NCBI GenBank assembly: GCA_017960525.1
Contig: JAGCZA010000079.1
Span: 1 to 64,000, forward strand
DNA: 64,000 nucleotides
Direction: 5' to 3'
Source: Prevotella sp.
GTDB lineage: Bacteria; Bacteroidota; Bacteroidia; Bacteroidales; Bacteroidaceae
A model generated the notes under the pieces. That model had not been told where the DNA came from, did not search any database, and saw nothing but the letters and a program-made list of their open reading frames with translations. Made by a program: the position numbers and the translations under genes. This document shows positions 8,812-16,863 of the stretch, piece after piece. Within the stretch, counting starts at the first letter, position 1. The number at the start of each line of letters is the position of its first letter.

Positions 8812-10128
8812 ATGTCAAAACTGTTATTGTCATCAGCAATGCTTCTTGCGTCGTTGGCAGGTTGTCAAACTCAGAAGTTCGCTGAACACCAGCGATTCGA
8901 CGCGAGCGTCAGGAAGGAACTGCCTTTCCGCGTCGATTCTCTACGCAGGATGGATGGTACGGATATGGCAGCGTATCAGCTTTTCAACCATTATTACATT
9001 CAGACACTTCCTGACGCTGAGATTGGCAAGGACGGGAATCTGTCTGTTTACAAGACTTTTGACTTTAAGGGGGCTACTCTGCAAACCGATGACAAGGTGT
9101 GGCGCAACATCGTTGTCTCGAAGAAGAACCGGCGCGTCATCTGCATCGACCGCTATATGGAAAAAGGGTGCACGCAGGGCTATGTCTATGTGCTGCAAAG
9201 TGAATCGAAGAAATATCCCACCTTCGGACAATACCATTGGGACGTAACCGACCCGCACAACGTCGAGATGCTGGGAGTGACACTCGAACATCTTCGTGGG
9301 CTTACGCTAAGAAGGATGAAGGGAAACGAGTGCTATGCAGCTCCTGCCTCGCAAGATGAATACTGGTCTTTGATGTTCCATGCAGACTCGCTCTTCGAGG
9401 ACGGCCTGTATGGGGAGGCGAAGCAGACGTATGACCTCGCCTTCACCGAAGACCGCTACATCCTGCCGTATCATTTGTCGGAGGTGGCCAGGAAGATGTT
9501 GGGCATAAGGAATGAAGAGGCTGCGCTGGCCTATCTCAACCATCGCGTCAAGATGGAGCCAGACTTCTATGAAGAGCCGGCGTCCTGCCCCTTCCTACAG
9601 TTGCGAGACACCTTTGAACTGCGCCAGCGCACCTGGGATTACGACCTCTCACAGAAACAATTGCTGGAGTGGGTTTTTGAGCGTGACAATCACTATCGAG
9701 TGCTTTGGAGCCAGGCTGCCAACAGACGCTCTGAATCACCGGAGCGCGTAGAGATGCTTGCCAGACTGGCTATGAATACGGACAGCACTAACTTGGAGAT
9801 TGTGACGCAAATTTTGTCAGAAACGGGCTACCCTCGCAAGTCGCGGGTAGGCGATTTCGCGTCGCAGGCCGTTTGGCTGGTCATCCAGCATAGCGGCTTA
9901 GAAGTGCAGAAGCAATACCTTCCGCAACTGGAGGAGGCCGCCCGCAGTGGCGATGTCGCCCCGGCGATGATTGCAGCCTTGAAAGACCGCATTGATGTCC
10001 GTGAGGGCCGTCCTCAGAAATACGGCACACAGATAGGACCTGACGGCAAATTCTGCCCTCTTCTCGATGCCTCGCGTGTAAACGAATGGCGGCAAGAGGT
10101 CGGTCTGCCACCTATCGGGCTGAAATAA
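8812..10128 (+). CDS. Putative lipoprotein of unknown function
   Basis: This 438-aa protein begins with a lipoprotein signal peptide (MSKLLLSSAMLLASLAGC), with the lipidated Cys at residue 18. The mature protein probably sits on the outer membrane. Residues ~200-290 look helical and TPR-like (DSLFEDGLYGEAKQTYDLAF, then EEAALAYLNHRVKMEPDF). The C-terminal part has TPR-like helical character and then GTQIGPDGKFCPL. I do not recognise the family. The start was chosen from the promoter box at 8778-8785 and the lipobox; an ATG at 8794 in the same frame is less likely. It stands alone and is followed by a 349-bp gap with a 22-bp repeat array. Confidence 0.75.
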   Translation: MSKLLLSSAMLLASLAGCQTQKFAEHQRFDASVRKELPFRVDSLRRMDGTDMAAYQLFNHYYIQTLPDAEIGKDGNLSVYKTFDFKGATLQTDDKVWRNIVVSKKNRRVICIDRYMEKGCTQGYVYVLQSESKKYPTFGQYHWDVTDPHNVEMLGVTLEHLRGLTLRRMKGNECYAAPASQDEYWSLMFHADSLFEDGLYGEAKQTYDLAFTEDRYILPYHLSEVARKMLGIRNEEAALAYLNHRVKMEPDFYEEPASCPFLQLRDTFELRQRTWDYDLSQKQLLEWVFERDNHYRVLWSQAANRRSESPERVEMLARLAMNTDSTNLEIVTQILSETGYPRKSRVGDFASQAVWLVIQHSGLEVQKQYLPQLEEAARSGDVAPAMIAALKDRIDVREGRPQKYGTQIGPDGKFCPLLDASRVNEWRQEVGLPPIGLK

Positions 10129-10202
10129 TCCCACATTTTGGTTTCAATTGTTTTCGATAGTTAGAAGTGCTGCCAAAAACACAGCACGGAGGGGGTTCCA
10201 AT

Positions 10203-10261
10203 TTTGGTTCGTCCAAACTACAGGTTTGGTTCGTCCAAACTGGGAGTTTGGTTCGTCCAAA
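10203..10261 (-). repeat. 22-bp semi-palindromic repeat array, locus 1 (3 copies)
   Basis: TTTGGTTCGTCCAAA occurs at 10203-10217, 10225-10239 and 10247-10261, exactly 22 bp apart, with 7-bp spacers CTACAGG and CTGGGAG. It is the reverse complement of the arrays at 29.7, 40.4 and 53.5 kb. The TTCGT reading points toward the SPFH gene, whose promoter box lies 158 bp further on. The rest of the 10129-10477 gap holds only that promoter. Confidence 0.85.
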
Positions 10262-10419
10262 TTTTTGGGCTGGTCTGATACGGCTTTTCTGGATGTTGAG
10301 CCTGGCTTGTCTCAGGGTTGAGGATGCTTGGATTTCAGGAAAGTGTTTAATATCCTTAAAAACTGTGAGGATAGTGTTAAAGATTGTGCGCTTTTCATTG
10401 CCAGATGGAAAATAATCAA

Positions 10420-10427
10420 TATCTTTG
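10420..10427 (+). promoter_or_regulatory. Promoter -7 box for the SPFH operon
   Basis: TATCTTTG followed by CAA matches the Bacteroidetes -7 consensus. It lies ~50 nt upstream of the first ATG of the three-gene operon. Confidence 0.7.
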
Positions 10428-10477
10428 CAATATCAAATTGATATCATACTTTATCAACTCATTAAAACTTAATCGTG

Positions 10478-11443
10478 ATGGAAAACAAGGAGTACACATT
10501 CAATGGAATGGTGATGAACGGCTTCCTGATGCTGTTCGTGAACCTCGCAGTTCTGATTCTCTCAATCGTCGGCGTCATATTCGCCATCATACGACTTGAC
10601 GAAACTAATGGTGACAGCGGAGGCTGGCTGTTGGGTGGCTGCTTATTATTATTGGTGGCAAACATTATTATGTGGTGCGGCCTGATGATGCTGGAACCCA
10701 ACGAAGCCAAGGTGACGACGTGGTTTGGCAAGTACAGTGGCACTTTTGCACGGACGGGTTTTTACTGGATAAATCCGTTTTACGGCACGAAGAAAGTGTC
10801 GCTGCGTGCGCGCAACCTCGATGCAGAACCCATCAAGGTGAACGACAAGACGGGCAATCCTGTGATGATCGGCCTGGTGCTTGTGTGGAAACTGAAGGAC
10901 ACGTACAAGGCCCTGTTTGAGGTCGATTCGCAGACGATGGCGGCTACGCCCAATACGGTTGGCAGCGACACCAAGGGCCTGATGAACGCCCTCGAAAACT
11001 TTGTCCGCGTGCAGAGCGACGCCGCCCTGCGTCAGGTGGCTGGCCAGTATGCCTATGACGACGAGGACAACAGGAACAATGAACCCACGCTGCGCTCGAG
11101 TGCCGAGGAGATAAACGAGCAGTTGGAGCAGAAACTCGACGAGCGGCTGGCGCTGGCAGGCATCGAAGTAGTCGAGGCCCGCATCAACTATCTGGCCTAC
11201 GCGCCTGAGATTGCTGCCGTGATGCTGCGCCGCCAGCAGGCTTCGGCCATCATCACAGCCCGCGAGAAGATTGTGGAAGGTGCCGTCTCGATGGTGAAGA
11301 TGGCTCTTGACAAGCTTTCCTCAGAGAACATCGTCGATCTTGATGACGACAAGAAGGCCGCAATGGTCTCGAACTTGCTGGTGGTGCTCTGTGGCGATGA
11401 CTCTGCCCAGCCGGTGGTGAACACGGGCACGCTGAACCACTAA
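10478..11443 (+). CDS. SPFH/Band 7 (stomatin-like) membrane protein
   Basis: This 321-aa protein has two N-terminal hydrophobic segments (residues ~10-40 and ~52-70). A SPFH/PHB domain follows (NEAKVTTWFGKYSGTF...GFYWINPFYG, ~73-270) with the typical VPVMIGLVLVWKL-like strand. A helical C-terminal stretch reads RRQQASAIITAREKIVEGAVSMV. SPFH proteins oligomerise on membranes and organise microdomains or partner proteases. No NfeD or protease partner is adjacent; instead a small ribbon-helix-helix protein and a DUF1648-like membrane protein follow. The ATG at 10478 is preferred over the GTG one codon earlier. A 22-bp repeat array lies upstream. Confidence 0.88.
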   Translation: MENKEYTFNGMVMNGFLMLFVNLAVLILSIVGVIFAIIRLDETNGDSGGWLLGGCLLLLVANIIMWCGLMMLEPNEAKVTTWFGKYSGTFARTGFYWINPFYGTKKVSLRARNLDAEPIKVNDKTGNPVMIGLVLVWKLKDTYKALFEVDSQTMAATPNTVGSDTKGLMNALENFVRVQSDAALRQVAGQYAYDDEDNRNNEPTLRSSAEEINEQLEQKLDERLALAGIEVVEARINYLAYAPEIAAVMLRRQQASAIITAREKIVEGAVSMVKMALDKLSSENIVDLDDDKKAAMVSNLLVVLCGDDSAQPVVNTGTLNH

Positions 11444-11465
11444 ACAATGCATAATTCATAGATAG

Positions 11466-11657
11466 ATGGCAGAGAAAAGTACCAAGAGCTTTATCCTCCG
11501 CGTCGATGCTGAGACGATGAACGCGATAGAGGCCTGGGCTGCTGACGAATTCCGCAGCACCAACGGCCAGCTGCAGTGGATCATCACCGAGGCCCTGCGC
11601 AAAGCCAAGCGTCTGCCCAAGAAAAAACAGCAAGCACAAAAAACAGATATGGTATGA
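11466..11657 (+). CDS. Arc-type ribbon-helix-helix protein
   Basis: This 63-aa protein has the RHH pattern: a β-strand (KSFILRVDAETMNAI) and two helices (IEAWAADEF, then NGQLQWIITEALRKAKRL), ending in a basic tail (KKKQQAQK). RHH proteins of this size usually bind DNA as dimers through the strand. It lies 22 nt after the SPFH gene and overlaps the next gene by 4 nt. It could be an autoregulator of this operon or, by analogy with Arc-like proteins, act elsewhere; there is no toxin-like partner. Confidence 0.8.
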   Translation: MAEKSTKSFILRVDAETMNAIEAWAADEFRSTNGQLQWIITEALRKAKRLPKKKQQAQKTDMV

Positions 11658-12136
11658 GTAAGGTTAAGCTTAGAAAAGCCCGCACGTCAAAGGACATTAT
11701 CTTCGACAGCGTGTTCCTGGTCTTGACGGCAGCCGTCTGGGGCATCATCGCCTGGCTCATCAGCCGTGCACCGGATGTCGTGCCCACCCACTTCGGCCCG
11801 TCGGGCGATCCCGATGCCTACGGACCGCCTACTGCCATCATCATCCCCAGCGTGATTATGACGGTTGTAGCCCTCGTCTGCGCTTTCAGCATCTACTTTC
11901 CTGGCGGCAGCGTCAATCTGCCCTTTGTCGAAGGACCGGGCAATGAACGCCAGAAGCGGTTGGCCGTAATGCTGATGAGGATTGTCGCACTGATGATGCT
12001 GGTCATTATGCTGTTCATTGCTGTCTACACGCTGGCCCTGAAAGACCACGACAGCATTATGCCGGTTGTGGTTATCGTTGGCGCGATGATTGGCGTTTCG
12101 CTCGTCTTCACCGTCTTGATGTACAGGGCCAGATAG
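11654..12136 (+). CDS. DUF1648-like integral membrane protein
   Basis: This 160-aa protein has four membrane segments (residues ~15-36, ~57-77, ~98-120 and ~132-155). Between the first two is the short motif APDVVPTHFGPSGDPDAYG. That 'P.HF...G.PD.YG' pattern is the hallmark of DUF1648 (SdpI-related) proteins. In Bacillus the related SdpI gives immunity to a killing peptide, but a role here is not implied. The ATG overlaps the stop of the RHH gene (ATGA), and the frame open upstream of it lies within that gene. It ends the operon just before a perfect hairpin. Confidence 0.8.
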   Translation: MSKVKLRKARTSKDIIFDSVFLVLTAAVWGIIAWLISRAPDVVPTHFGPSGDPDAYGPPTAIIIPSVIMTVVALVCAFSIYFPGGSVNLPFVEGPGNERQKRLAVMLMRIVALMMLVIMLFIAVYTLALKDHDSIMPVVVIVGAMIGVSLVFTVLMYRAR

Positions 12137-12147
12137 CGCACCGAAAA

Positions 12148-12184
12148 AGCGGGCAAGGATGAATCACGCTCATCCTTGCCCGCT
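12148..12184. terminator. Bidirectional terminator hairpin
   Basis: A perfect 15-bp inverted repeat (AGCGGGCAAGGATGA / TCATCCTTGCCCGCT) with a 7-nt loop lies between converging genes. On the minus strand the stem is followed by a run of T, so it is a strong intrinsic terminator for uxaC. The plus side lacks a clear T tract. Confidence 0.88.
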
Positions 12185-12211
12185 GTCAGTAAAGCTGTGG
12201 CGGCTGCCGCA

Positions 12212-13618
12212 TCAATAGAACTTGAAGTAGCGGCGGGCGTTGTTGTAGGAGATGTCCTGCACCATTTTGCCCAGCAGTTCGCGGTCGTCGGGCAGCAGGC
12301 CGCGCTCCACGTCGTTGCCCAGGAGGTTGCAGAGGATGCGGCGGAAGTACTCGTGGCGGGGGTAGGAGAGGAACGAGCGGCTGTCGGTGAGCATGCCCAC
12401 GAAGCGCGAGAGCAGTCCGAGCACGGAGAGGGCGTTCATCTGCTTGATCATGCCGTCCATCTGGTCGTTGAACCACCAGCCTGAGCCGAACTGTATTTTT
12501 CCCGGCTCGCCTCCCTGGAAGTTGCCCAGCATGGTGGCGATGACCTCGTTGGCGCAGGGGTTCAGGGTGTAGATGATGGTGCGTGTGAGTTTGCCCTTCA
12601 TGTTCAGTCGGTTGAGGAATTTCGACATGGCCTTGGCTGTGTTGAACTCGCCGATGGAGTCGAAGCCTGTGTCGGGGCCGAGTTGGTTGTACATGAGGGT
12701 GTTGTTGTCGCGGATGGCGCCGTAGTGGAACTGCTGTGTCCAGCCTGCGTCGGCGTCCATTTCGGCCATTACGGTGAGGAAGCAGTTCTTGTACTGGCGT
12801 ATCTCGTTTTGCGAGAGTTGCTGGCCGCGCATGGCTTTCTCGAAGATGGTCTCTATTTGCGAGTCGGTGTACTCCTCGTCGTAGAACTCTTCGATGCCGT
12901 GGTCGCTGAGTTTCGAGCCTTGTGCCTCGAAGAACTCGTGGCGCTTCTTCAGGGCGTCGACCATGTCGGCGAATTTCACGATGTTCGTGTCTGCGGCGCC
13001 GGCGAGTTGCTCGACGTATTTGGCGAAGTCGGGCTTCTCGATGTTCATTGCCTTGTCGGGGCGCCAGGCGGGTATCATCAGGGGGTCGTCCTGTGCCTTG
13101 TGCTTGGCGTATTCGATGTGGTTGTGCAGGTCGTCCACGGGGTCGTCGGTGGTGCAGACGCACTCCACGCGGTAGTGCTTCATCAGTCCGCGTGCCGAGA
13201 ACTCAGGCTTCTGCAGTTTCTCGTTGCACTCGTCGAATATCTCGCGGGCGGTCTTCGGGCTGAGCAGTTTTTCGATGCCGAAGGCGGTCTTCAGTTCCAG
13301 GTGTGTCCAGTGGTAGAGGGGGTTGCGCAGGGTGTAGGGTACGGTTTCTGCCCATTTCTCGAACTTCTCCCAGTCGGTGGTGTCCTTGCCTGTGCAGTAG
13401 CGCTCTTCCACGCCGTTTGTGCGCATGGCGCGCCATTTGTAGTGGTCGCCGCCCAGCCACAACTCTGTTATGCTCTTGAAGCGGTGGTCGTTGGCCACCA
13501 TTTCCGGAATCAGGTGGCAGTGGTAGTCGATGATGGGCATTTTGGCCGCATAGTTGTGGTACAGGTCCTGGGCGACCTCAGTCTCCAGGACGAAGTTTTT
13601 GTCGTTAAATGCTTTCAT
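12212..13618 (-). CDS. uxaC: Glucuronate isomerase
   Basis: This 468-aa cytoplasmic enzyme interconverts D-glucuronate and D-fructuronate (and galacturonate/tagaturonate), the first step of hexuronate breakdown. The metal-binding motif DYHCHLIPEMVA lies near residue 31. CTTDDPVDDLHNH (~160), FGSGWWFNDQ and LSYPRHEYFRRILCNLLG near the end are typical of UxaC. The ATG at 13618 (MKAFNDKNFVLE) gives the usual length; longer in-frame starts would lie upstream of or in the promoter. With kdgK at 32 kb and the α-glucuronidase at 27-29 kb it fits a glucuronoxylan route. uxaB/uxuA steps are not in this window. Confidence 0.96.
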   Translation of the reverse strand: MKAFNDKNFVLETEVAQDLYHNYAAKMPIIDYHCHLIPEMVANDHRFKSITELWLGGDHYKWRAMRTNGVEERYCTGKDTTDWEKFEKWAETVPYTLRNPLYHWTHLELKTAFGIEKLLSPKTAREIFDECNEKLQKPEFSARGLMKHYRVECVCTTDDPVDDLHNHIEYAKHKAQDDPLMIPAWRPDKAMNIEKPDFAKYVEQLAGAADTNIVKFADMVDALKKRHEFFEAQGSKLSDHGIEEFYDEEYTDSQIETIFEKAMRGQQLSQNEIRQYKNCFLTVMAEMDADAGWTQQFHYGAIRDNNTLMYNQLGPDTGFDSIGEFNTAKAMSKFLNRLNMKGKLTRTIIYTLNPCANEVIATMLGNFQGGEPGKIQFGSGWWFNDQMDGMIKQMNALSVLGLLSRFVGMLTDSRSFLSYPRHEYFRRILCNLLGNDVERGLLPDDRELLGKMVQDISYNNARRYFKFY

Positions 13619-13657
13619 AATTGTTTTAGATGGGTTTGAAATAAGTTTTGGTGCCTG

Positions 13658-13665
13658 CAAAGTTA
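13658..13665 (-). promoter_or_regulatory. Promoter -7 box for uxaC
   Basis: TAACTTTG on the minus strand, followed by CAG, lies 39 nt upstream of the uxaC ATG. Confidence 0.7.
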
Positions 13666-13737
13666 CGCATATTTTTCAAAACAGCAAAGTTTTTCCGAAA
13701 AATAGTTCCAATATTTGGCCAGTTCGGGAAAATGTAG

Positions 13738-13745
13738 TATTTTTG
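13738..13745 (+). promoter_or_regulatory. Promoter -7 box for the YfhO gene
   Basis: TATTTTTG followed by CACCCC, with TTTGG at 13714-13718 in the -33 position, lies ~34 nt upstream of the ATG at 13779. Confidence 0.7.
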
Positions 13746-13778
13746 CACCCCACATAATTAATTGTTTAGAAAGTAGTC

Positions 13779-16370
13779 ATGCTGAAACAACTGAAGTCGT
13801 GGCTGCCCGACGTGCTGGCAGTCGTCTTTTTTGCCATACTGGCATTTGCCTATTTCTATCCAGCCGACGTGGAAGACCGCGTGCTGAACCAGGGCGACAT
13901 TTCCGCTGGCATCGGTGCCGGCCAGGAGCAGATTGAGTATATGAACAGGACGGGCGAGCGCACCCGATGGACAAACGCCCTGTTCTCAGGCATGCCCACC
14001 TATCAACTCTCGCCGTCGTACGACAGCACCTCCACGCTCTCGGCTGTCGAGAAAGCCTACCACCTGTGGCTGCCCGACAATGTGTGGTACCTCTTTGTCT
14101 ATCTGCTGGGCTTCTACATCCTGCTGCGCGCTTTCGACTTCCGCCAGCACCTGGCTGCGCTCGGCTCCGTCGTTTGGGCCTTCAGCACCTATTTCCTCAT
14201 CATCATTGCCGCCGGCCACCTGTGGAAAGTGATGGCCCTGGCCTATCTGCCGCCCATGATTGCGGGCGTCGTGCTGGCATACAGGGGGAAATACCTGTGG
14301 GGCCTCGTGGTCACAGCACTCTTCGGGGCGCTGGAGATTCACGCCAACCACGTTCAGATGACCTACTACTACACGTTTGTCATCTTCCTGATGGTCATTG
14401 CCTTTATGGTCGACGCCATCAGGCAGAAACGGTACCAGCATCTGCTGAAAGCCACTCTCGCCTGCATAGCGGGTGCCCTGCTGGCTGTGCTCGTCAATGC
14501 GTCGAACCTCTACCACACTTGGGAATACTCCAAAGAGACGATGAGGGGCAAGAGCGAACTGGTGAAAGAGAACACCAGCAACCAGACGGACAGCGGCCTG
14601 GAGCGCTCATATATTACCGATTATAGTTACGGCATCGGCGAGACTTGGACGCTGCTCATTCCCAACGCAAAAGGCGGCACGTCGATGCATCTGCTGGGCG
14701 AAACTGACGCCGGCAAAAAGGAGGGTACAACCCACTTTATCAATGCCGGAGAGGGGCAGCGCGTGCCTTACGCCTACTTCTTTAATCAAATGCCTCAATA
14801 CTGGGAAAGCAGTATGGAGGAGGGCAGCAACGGCACAATGGGGCCGGTCTACGTGGGAGCCTTCGTGATGATGCTCTTCATTCTCGGCCTGCTCATCGTG
14901 AAAGGACCTATAAAGTGGGCACTCCTCGCCGCAACCATCCTGAGTGTGATGCTGGCCTGGGGCAAGAACTTTATGGGGCTTACCGACCTGTTCATCGACT
15001 TTATGCCGATGTACGCCAAGTTCCGCGCCGTCGAGAGCATCCTCGTCATTGCCGAGTTCTCCATCCCGCTGCTGGCTATGCTGGCACTGCGTCAAGTCGT
15101 TGACCATTCACCATTGACCATTGATCATTCGGCTGCGCGTAGCAATAAAGGCCAATCTTCAATCTTCAATCTTCAATCTTCAATCTACATCGCTTTCGCG
15201 CTCACGGGCGGCATCTGCCTGCTCTTTGCCCTGCTGCCCTCGCTCTTCTTCGATTTTTACACTACTGCCGAATATGCCCAGTTCCACCAGATGCTGCCTG
15301 CCGCCGAAGCCGACGCCTTCCTGAAAAGCCTGGCGGAAGTACGACAGAGCGTGTTCACTTCCGACTGCTGGCGCTCGCTGATTATTATAATAATTGGTAC
15401 ATTTCTCCTCCTGCTCATCTGTCGCGCCAAAAAACAGAAATATGTGCCGGTGCTTGCACTCATCGCCCTGTGCCTTGCAGACCTCTGGATGGTGAACAAG
15501 CGCTACCTGAACGACAGTATGTTCAAGCCCCGAAAGGAAAGACAGCAAATCAGACCGATGACAGAGGCAGACAGGCAAATCCTCGACGATCCGTCGCTCG
15601 ACTATCGCGTGCTCAACCTCAACGGCAACGTGTTCAACGAAAACGAGACTTCCTACTACCATAAGAGCGTGGGAGGCTATCACGCCGCCAAACTCCGCCG
15701 CTATCAAGACCTCATCGAGCACTACATCAGCCGTCAGCAGGGTGAGGCCCGACAGGCCATCAGCACCTATTATGGCGACCTCAGTCAGGTAAACGGCGAT
15801 AGCCTTTGGAACGTTCTCAATATGCTGAACACCAAGTATTTCCTGCTCGTCAACCCGCAGGAGCCGCAAAAGAGTTTCAGCCTGCAGAACCCCTACGCCT
15901 TCGGCAATGCCTGGATGGTGGACGAAGTGCGCTATGTGGCTAACGCCAACGAGGAGATAGACGCTCTGGGCGAACTCGACCTCCGCCGTCTGGCCGTAGC
16001 CGACAAGCAGTTTGAACAGGTGCTGGGGACGTCCGCTCCGCAAGACTCCACTGCCTCAGTCGTTCTCAACGCCTACGAGCCTAACCAGTTGAAATACACC
16101 GTCAACAGCCCGAAGGGTGGGGTGGTTGTGTTCTCCGAAATCTACTATCCCGGATGGGAGGCCACTATCGACGGCCAGCCAGCAACGCTCGGGCGCGCCA
16201 ACTACGTGCTGAGAGCGCTGAAGGTCGCTCCTGGAAAGCACGAGGTGGTGCTCAGTTTCTTCCCCAAGACCATCAGCACGACGGAGAAGATTGCCTACAC
16301 GGCTCTGGCCGTCCTCGGCATCCTGGTGCTTGCCCTGATGGTGTCGCGGCTCCGTCAGCGCAAGGAGTAG
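13779..16370 (+). CDS. YfhO-family polytopic membrane protein
   Basis: This 863-aa protein has about a dozen membrane segments and a large C-terminal extracytoplasmic domain (residues ~590-830). A final membrane helix reads IAYTALAVLGILVLALMV. The N-terminal loop with NQGDISAGIGAGQEQIEYMNRTGE and SGMPTYQLS is typical of Bacteroidetes YfhO/DUF6541-like proteins. These resemble GT-C glycosyltransferases and are thought to transfer sugars from lipid carriers; Bacillus YfhO is implicated in lipoteichoic acid glycosylation. A stretch at residues ~441-470 is encoded by two blocks of 7-bp tandem repeats and appears to be an inserted linker between membrane helices. Confidence 0.88.
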   Translation: MLKQLKSWLPDVLAVVFFAILAFAYFYPADVEDRVLNQGDISAGIGAGQEQIEYMNRTGERTRWTNALFSGMPTYQLSPSYDSTSTLSAVEKAYHLWLPDNVWYLFVYLLGFYILLRAFDFRQHLAALGSVVWAFSTYFLIIIAAGHLWKVMALAYLPPMIAGVVLAYRGKYLWGLVVTALFGALEIHANHVQMTYYYTFVIFLMVIAFMVDAIRQKRYQHLLKATLACIAGALLAVLVNASNLYHTWEYSKETMRGKSELVKENTSNQTDSGLERSYITDYSYGIGETWTLLIPNAKGGTSMHLLGETDAGKKEGTTHFINAGEGQRVPYAYFFNQMPQYWESSMEEGSNGTMGPVYVGAFVMMLFILGLLIVKGPIKWALLAATILSVMLAWGKNFMGLTDLFIDFMPMYAKFRAVESILVIAEFSIPLLAMLALRQVVDHSPLTIDHSAARSNKGQSSIFNLQSSIYIAFALTGGICLLFALLPSLFFDFYTTAEYAQFHQMLPAAEADAFLKSLAEVRQSVFTSDCWRSLIIIIIGTFLLLLICRAKKQKYVPVLALIALCLADLWMVNKRYLNDSMFKPRKERQQIRPMTEADRQILDDPSLDYRVLNLNGNVFNENETSYYHKSVGGYHAAKLRRYQDLIEHYISRQQGEARQAISTYYGDLSQVNGDSLWNVLNMLNTKYFLLVNPQEPQKSFSLQNPYAFGNAWMVDEVRYVANANEEIDALGELDLRRLAVADKQFEQVLGTSAPQDSTASVVLNAYEPNQLKYTVNSPKGGVVVFSEIYYPGWEATIDGQPATLGRANYVLRALKVAPGKHEVVLSFFPKTISTTEKIAYTALAVLGILVLALMVSRLRQRKE
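15100..15127. repeat. Heptameric tandem repeat (TTGACCA-type, 4 units) inside YfhO
   Basis: TTGACCA, TTCACCA, TTGACCA, TTGATCA in frame-neutral tandem, encoding VDHSPLTIDHS. The protein frame stays open. Confidence 0.8.
15153..15186. repeat. Heptameric tandem repeat (CAATCTT-type, 5 units) inside YfhO
   Basis: CAATCTT repeated four times and a partial fifth unit, encoding SSIFNLQSSIY. It lies 25 bp after a different heptamer block, and the two together make an apparent linker. Confidence 0.82.
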
Positions 16371-16448
16371 CACGCTTCAGCAGCCCGCCCCCAAGCGGCT
16401 GTAGCAAATTTTTAGGATGAAAAATTTGGCCATTATCAAATTATTTCA

Positions 16449-16456
16449 TACCTTTG
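16449..16456 (+). promoter_or_regulatory. Promoter -7 box for tRNA-Arg
   Basis: TACCTTTG followed by CACCC, with TTTGG at 16426-16430 in the -33 position, ~40 nt before the mature tRNA. Confidence 0.72.
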
Positions 16457-16497
16457 CACCCGCAATTCAGAAACCCTGTTTTTCTGAACTGCCGTGG

Positions 16498-16571
16498 GGT
16501 TCCGTAGCTCAGCTGGATAGAGCAGCTGCCTTCTAAGCAGCAGGCCTTGGGTTCGAGTCCCAACGGAATCA
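16498..16571 (+). tRNA. tRNA-Arg (anticodon UCU)
   Basis: The 74-nt cloverleaf can be drawn by eye. The acceptor is GGTTCCG paired to CGGAATC with one G-T pair, and the D arm is GCTC/GAGC. The anticodon stem is GCTGC/GCAGC around loop CTTCTAA, with TCT at 16532-16534. The T arm is TTGGG/CCCAA around TTCGAGT, and the discriminator is A. The 3' CCA is not encoded. It decodes AGA and AGG. Confidence 0.96.
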
Positions 16572-16620
16572 CATCCGAAATTGCCAATCTTGTTGATTAT
16601 CAGCAAATTGAAAATTCTCT

Positions 16621-16646
16621 CCGAACCGCGTTGCAGTTCGGTTTTT
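16621..16646 (+). terminator. Intrinsic terminator after tRNA-Arg
   Basis: CCGAAC (16621-16626) pairs with GTTCGG (16636-16641) and is followed by five T. It ends the tRNA transcript just before a new promoter box. Confidence 0.8.
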
Positions 16647-16651
16647 GTTCG

Positions 16652-16659
16652 TAACTTTG
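16652..16659 (+). promoter_or_regulatory. Promoter -7 box for the transposase-like pseudogene
   Basis: TAACTTTG followed by CACC lies directly after the tRNA terminator and ~205 nt before the decayed gene. Confidence 0.55.
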
Positions 16660-16735
16660 CACCTACAGACCATTGATATCATTTGCAGCCAACTTTTCGA
16701 ATAAGACGAAAACAAATATGGATAATAACAATACT

Positions 16736-16837
16736 GACCCCACCCCCAACCCCTCCCCTACAAGGGAGGGAAGCCCCTGTGGATAGGTTGGTGGTGGCAA
16801 TTCCCCTCCCTTCAAGGGGAGGGGAATGGGTGGGGTC
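16736..16837. repeat. C/G-rich inverted repeat (MITE-like)
   Basis: GACCCCACCCCCAACCCCTC... at 16736-16770 is mirrored by ...GGGAGGGGAATGGGTGGGGTC ending at 16837, with an inner CCCTCCCTTCAAGGGGAGGGG hairpin. It lies in the leader between the promoter and the pseudogene. No transposase is encoded inside. Confidence 0.6.
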
Positions 16838-16863
16838 CGTATCCTTTAGTTATCTAGAAGACA

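Noticed and set aside
10203-10261. The 22-bp arrays as CRISPR arrays
   Set aside because: Repeat is 15 bp and the 'spacer' only 7 bp, copies are 3-4, and no cas gene is in the window.
10167-10415. 82-codon frame in the gap before the SPFH operon
   Set aside because: It is formed by the 22-bp repeat array and overlaps the promoter region.
16736-16837. C/G-rich inverted repeat as a complete insertion sequence
   Set aside because: Only ~100 bp long and no transposase frame inside; the adjacent pseudogene is a separate unit with its own family.
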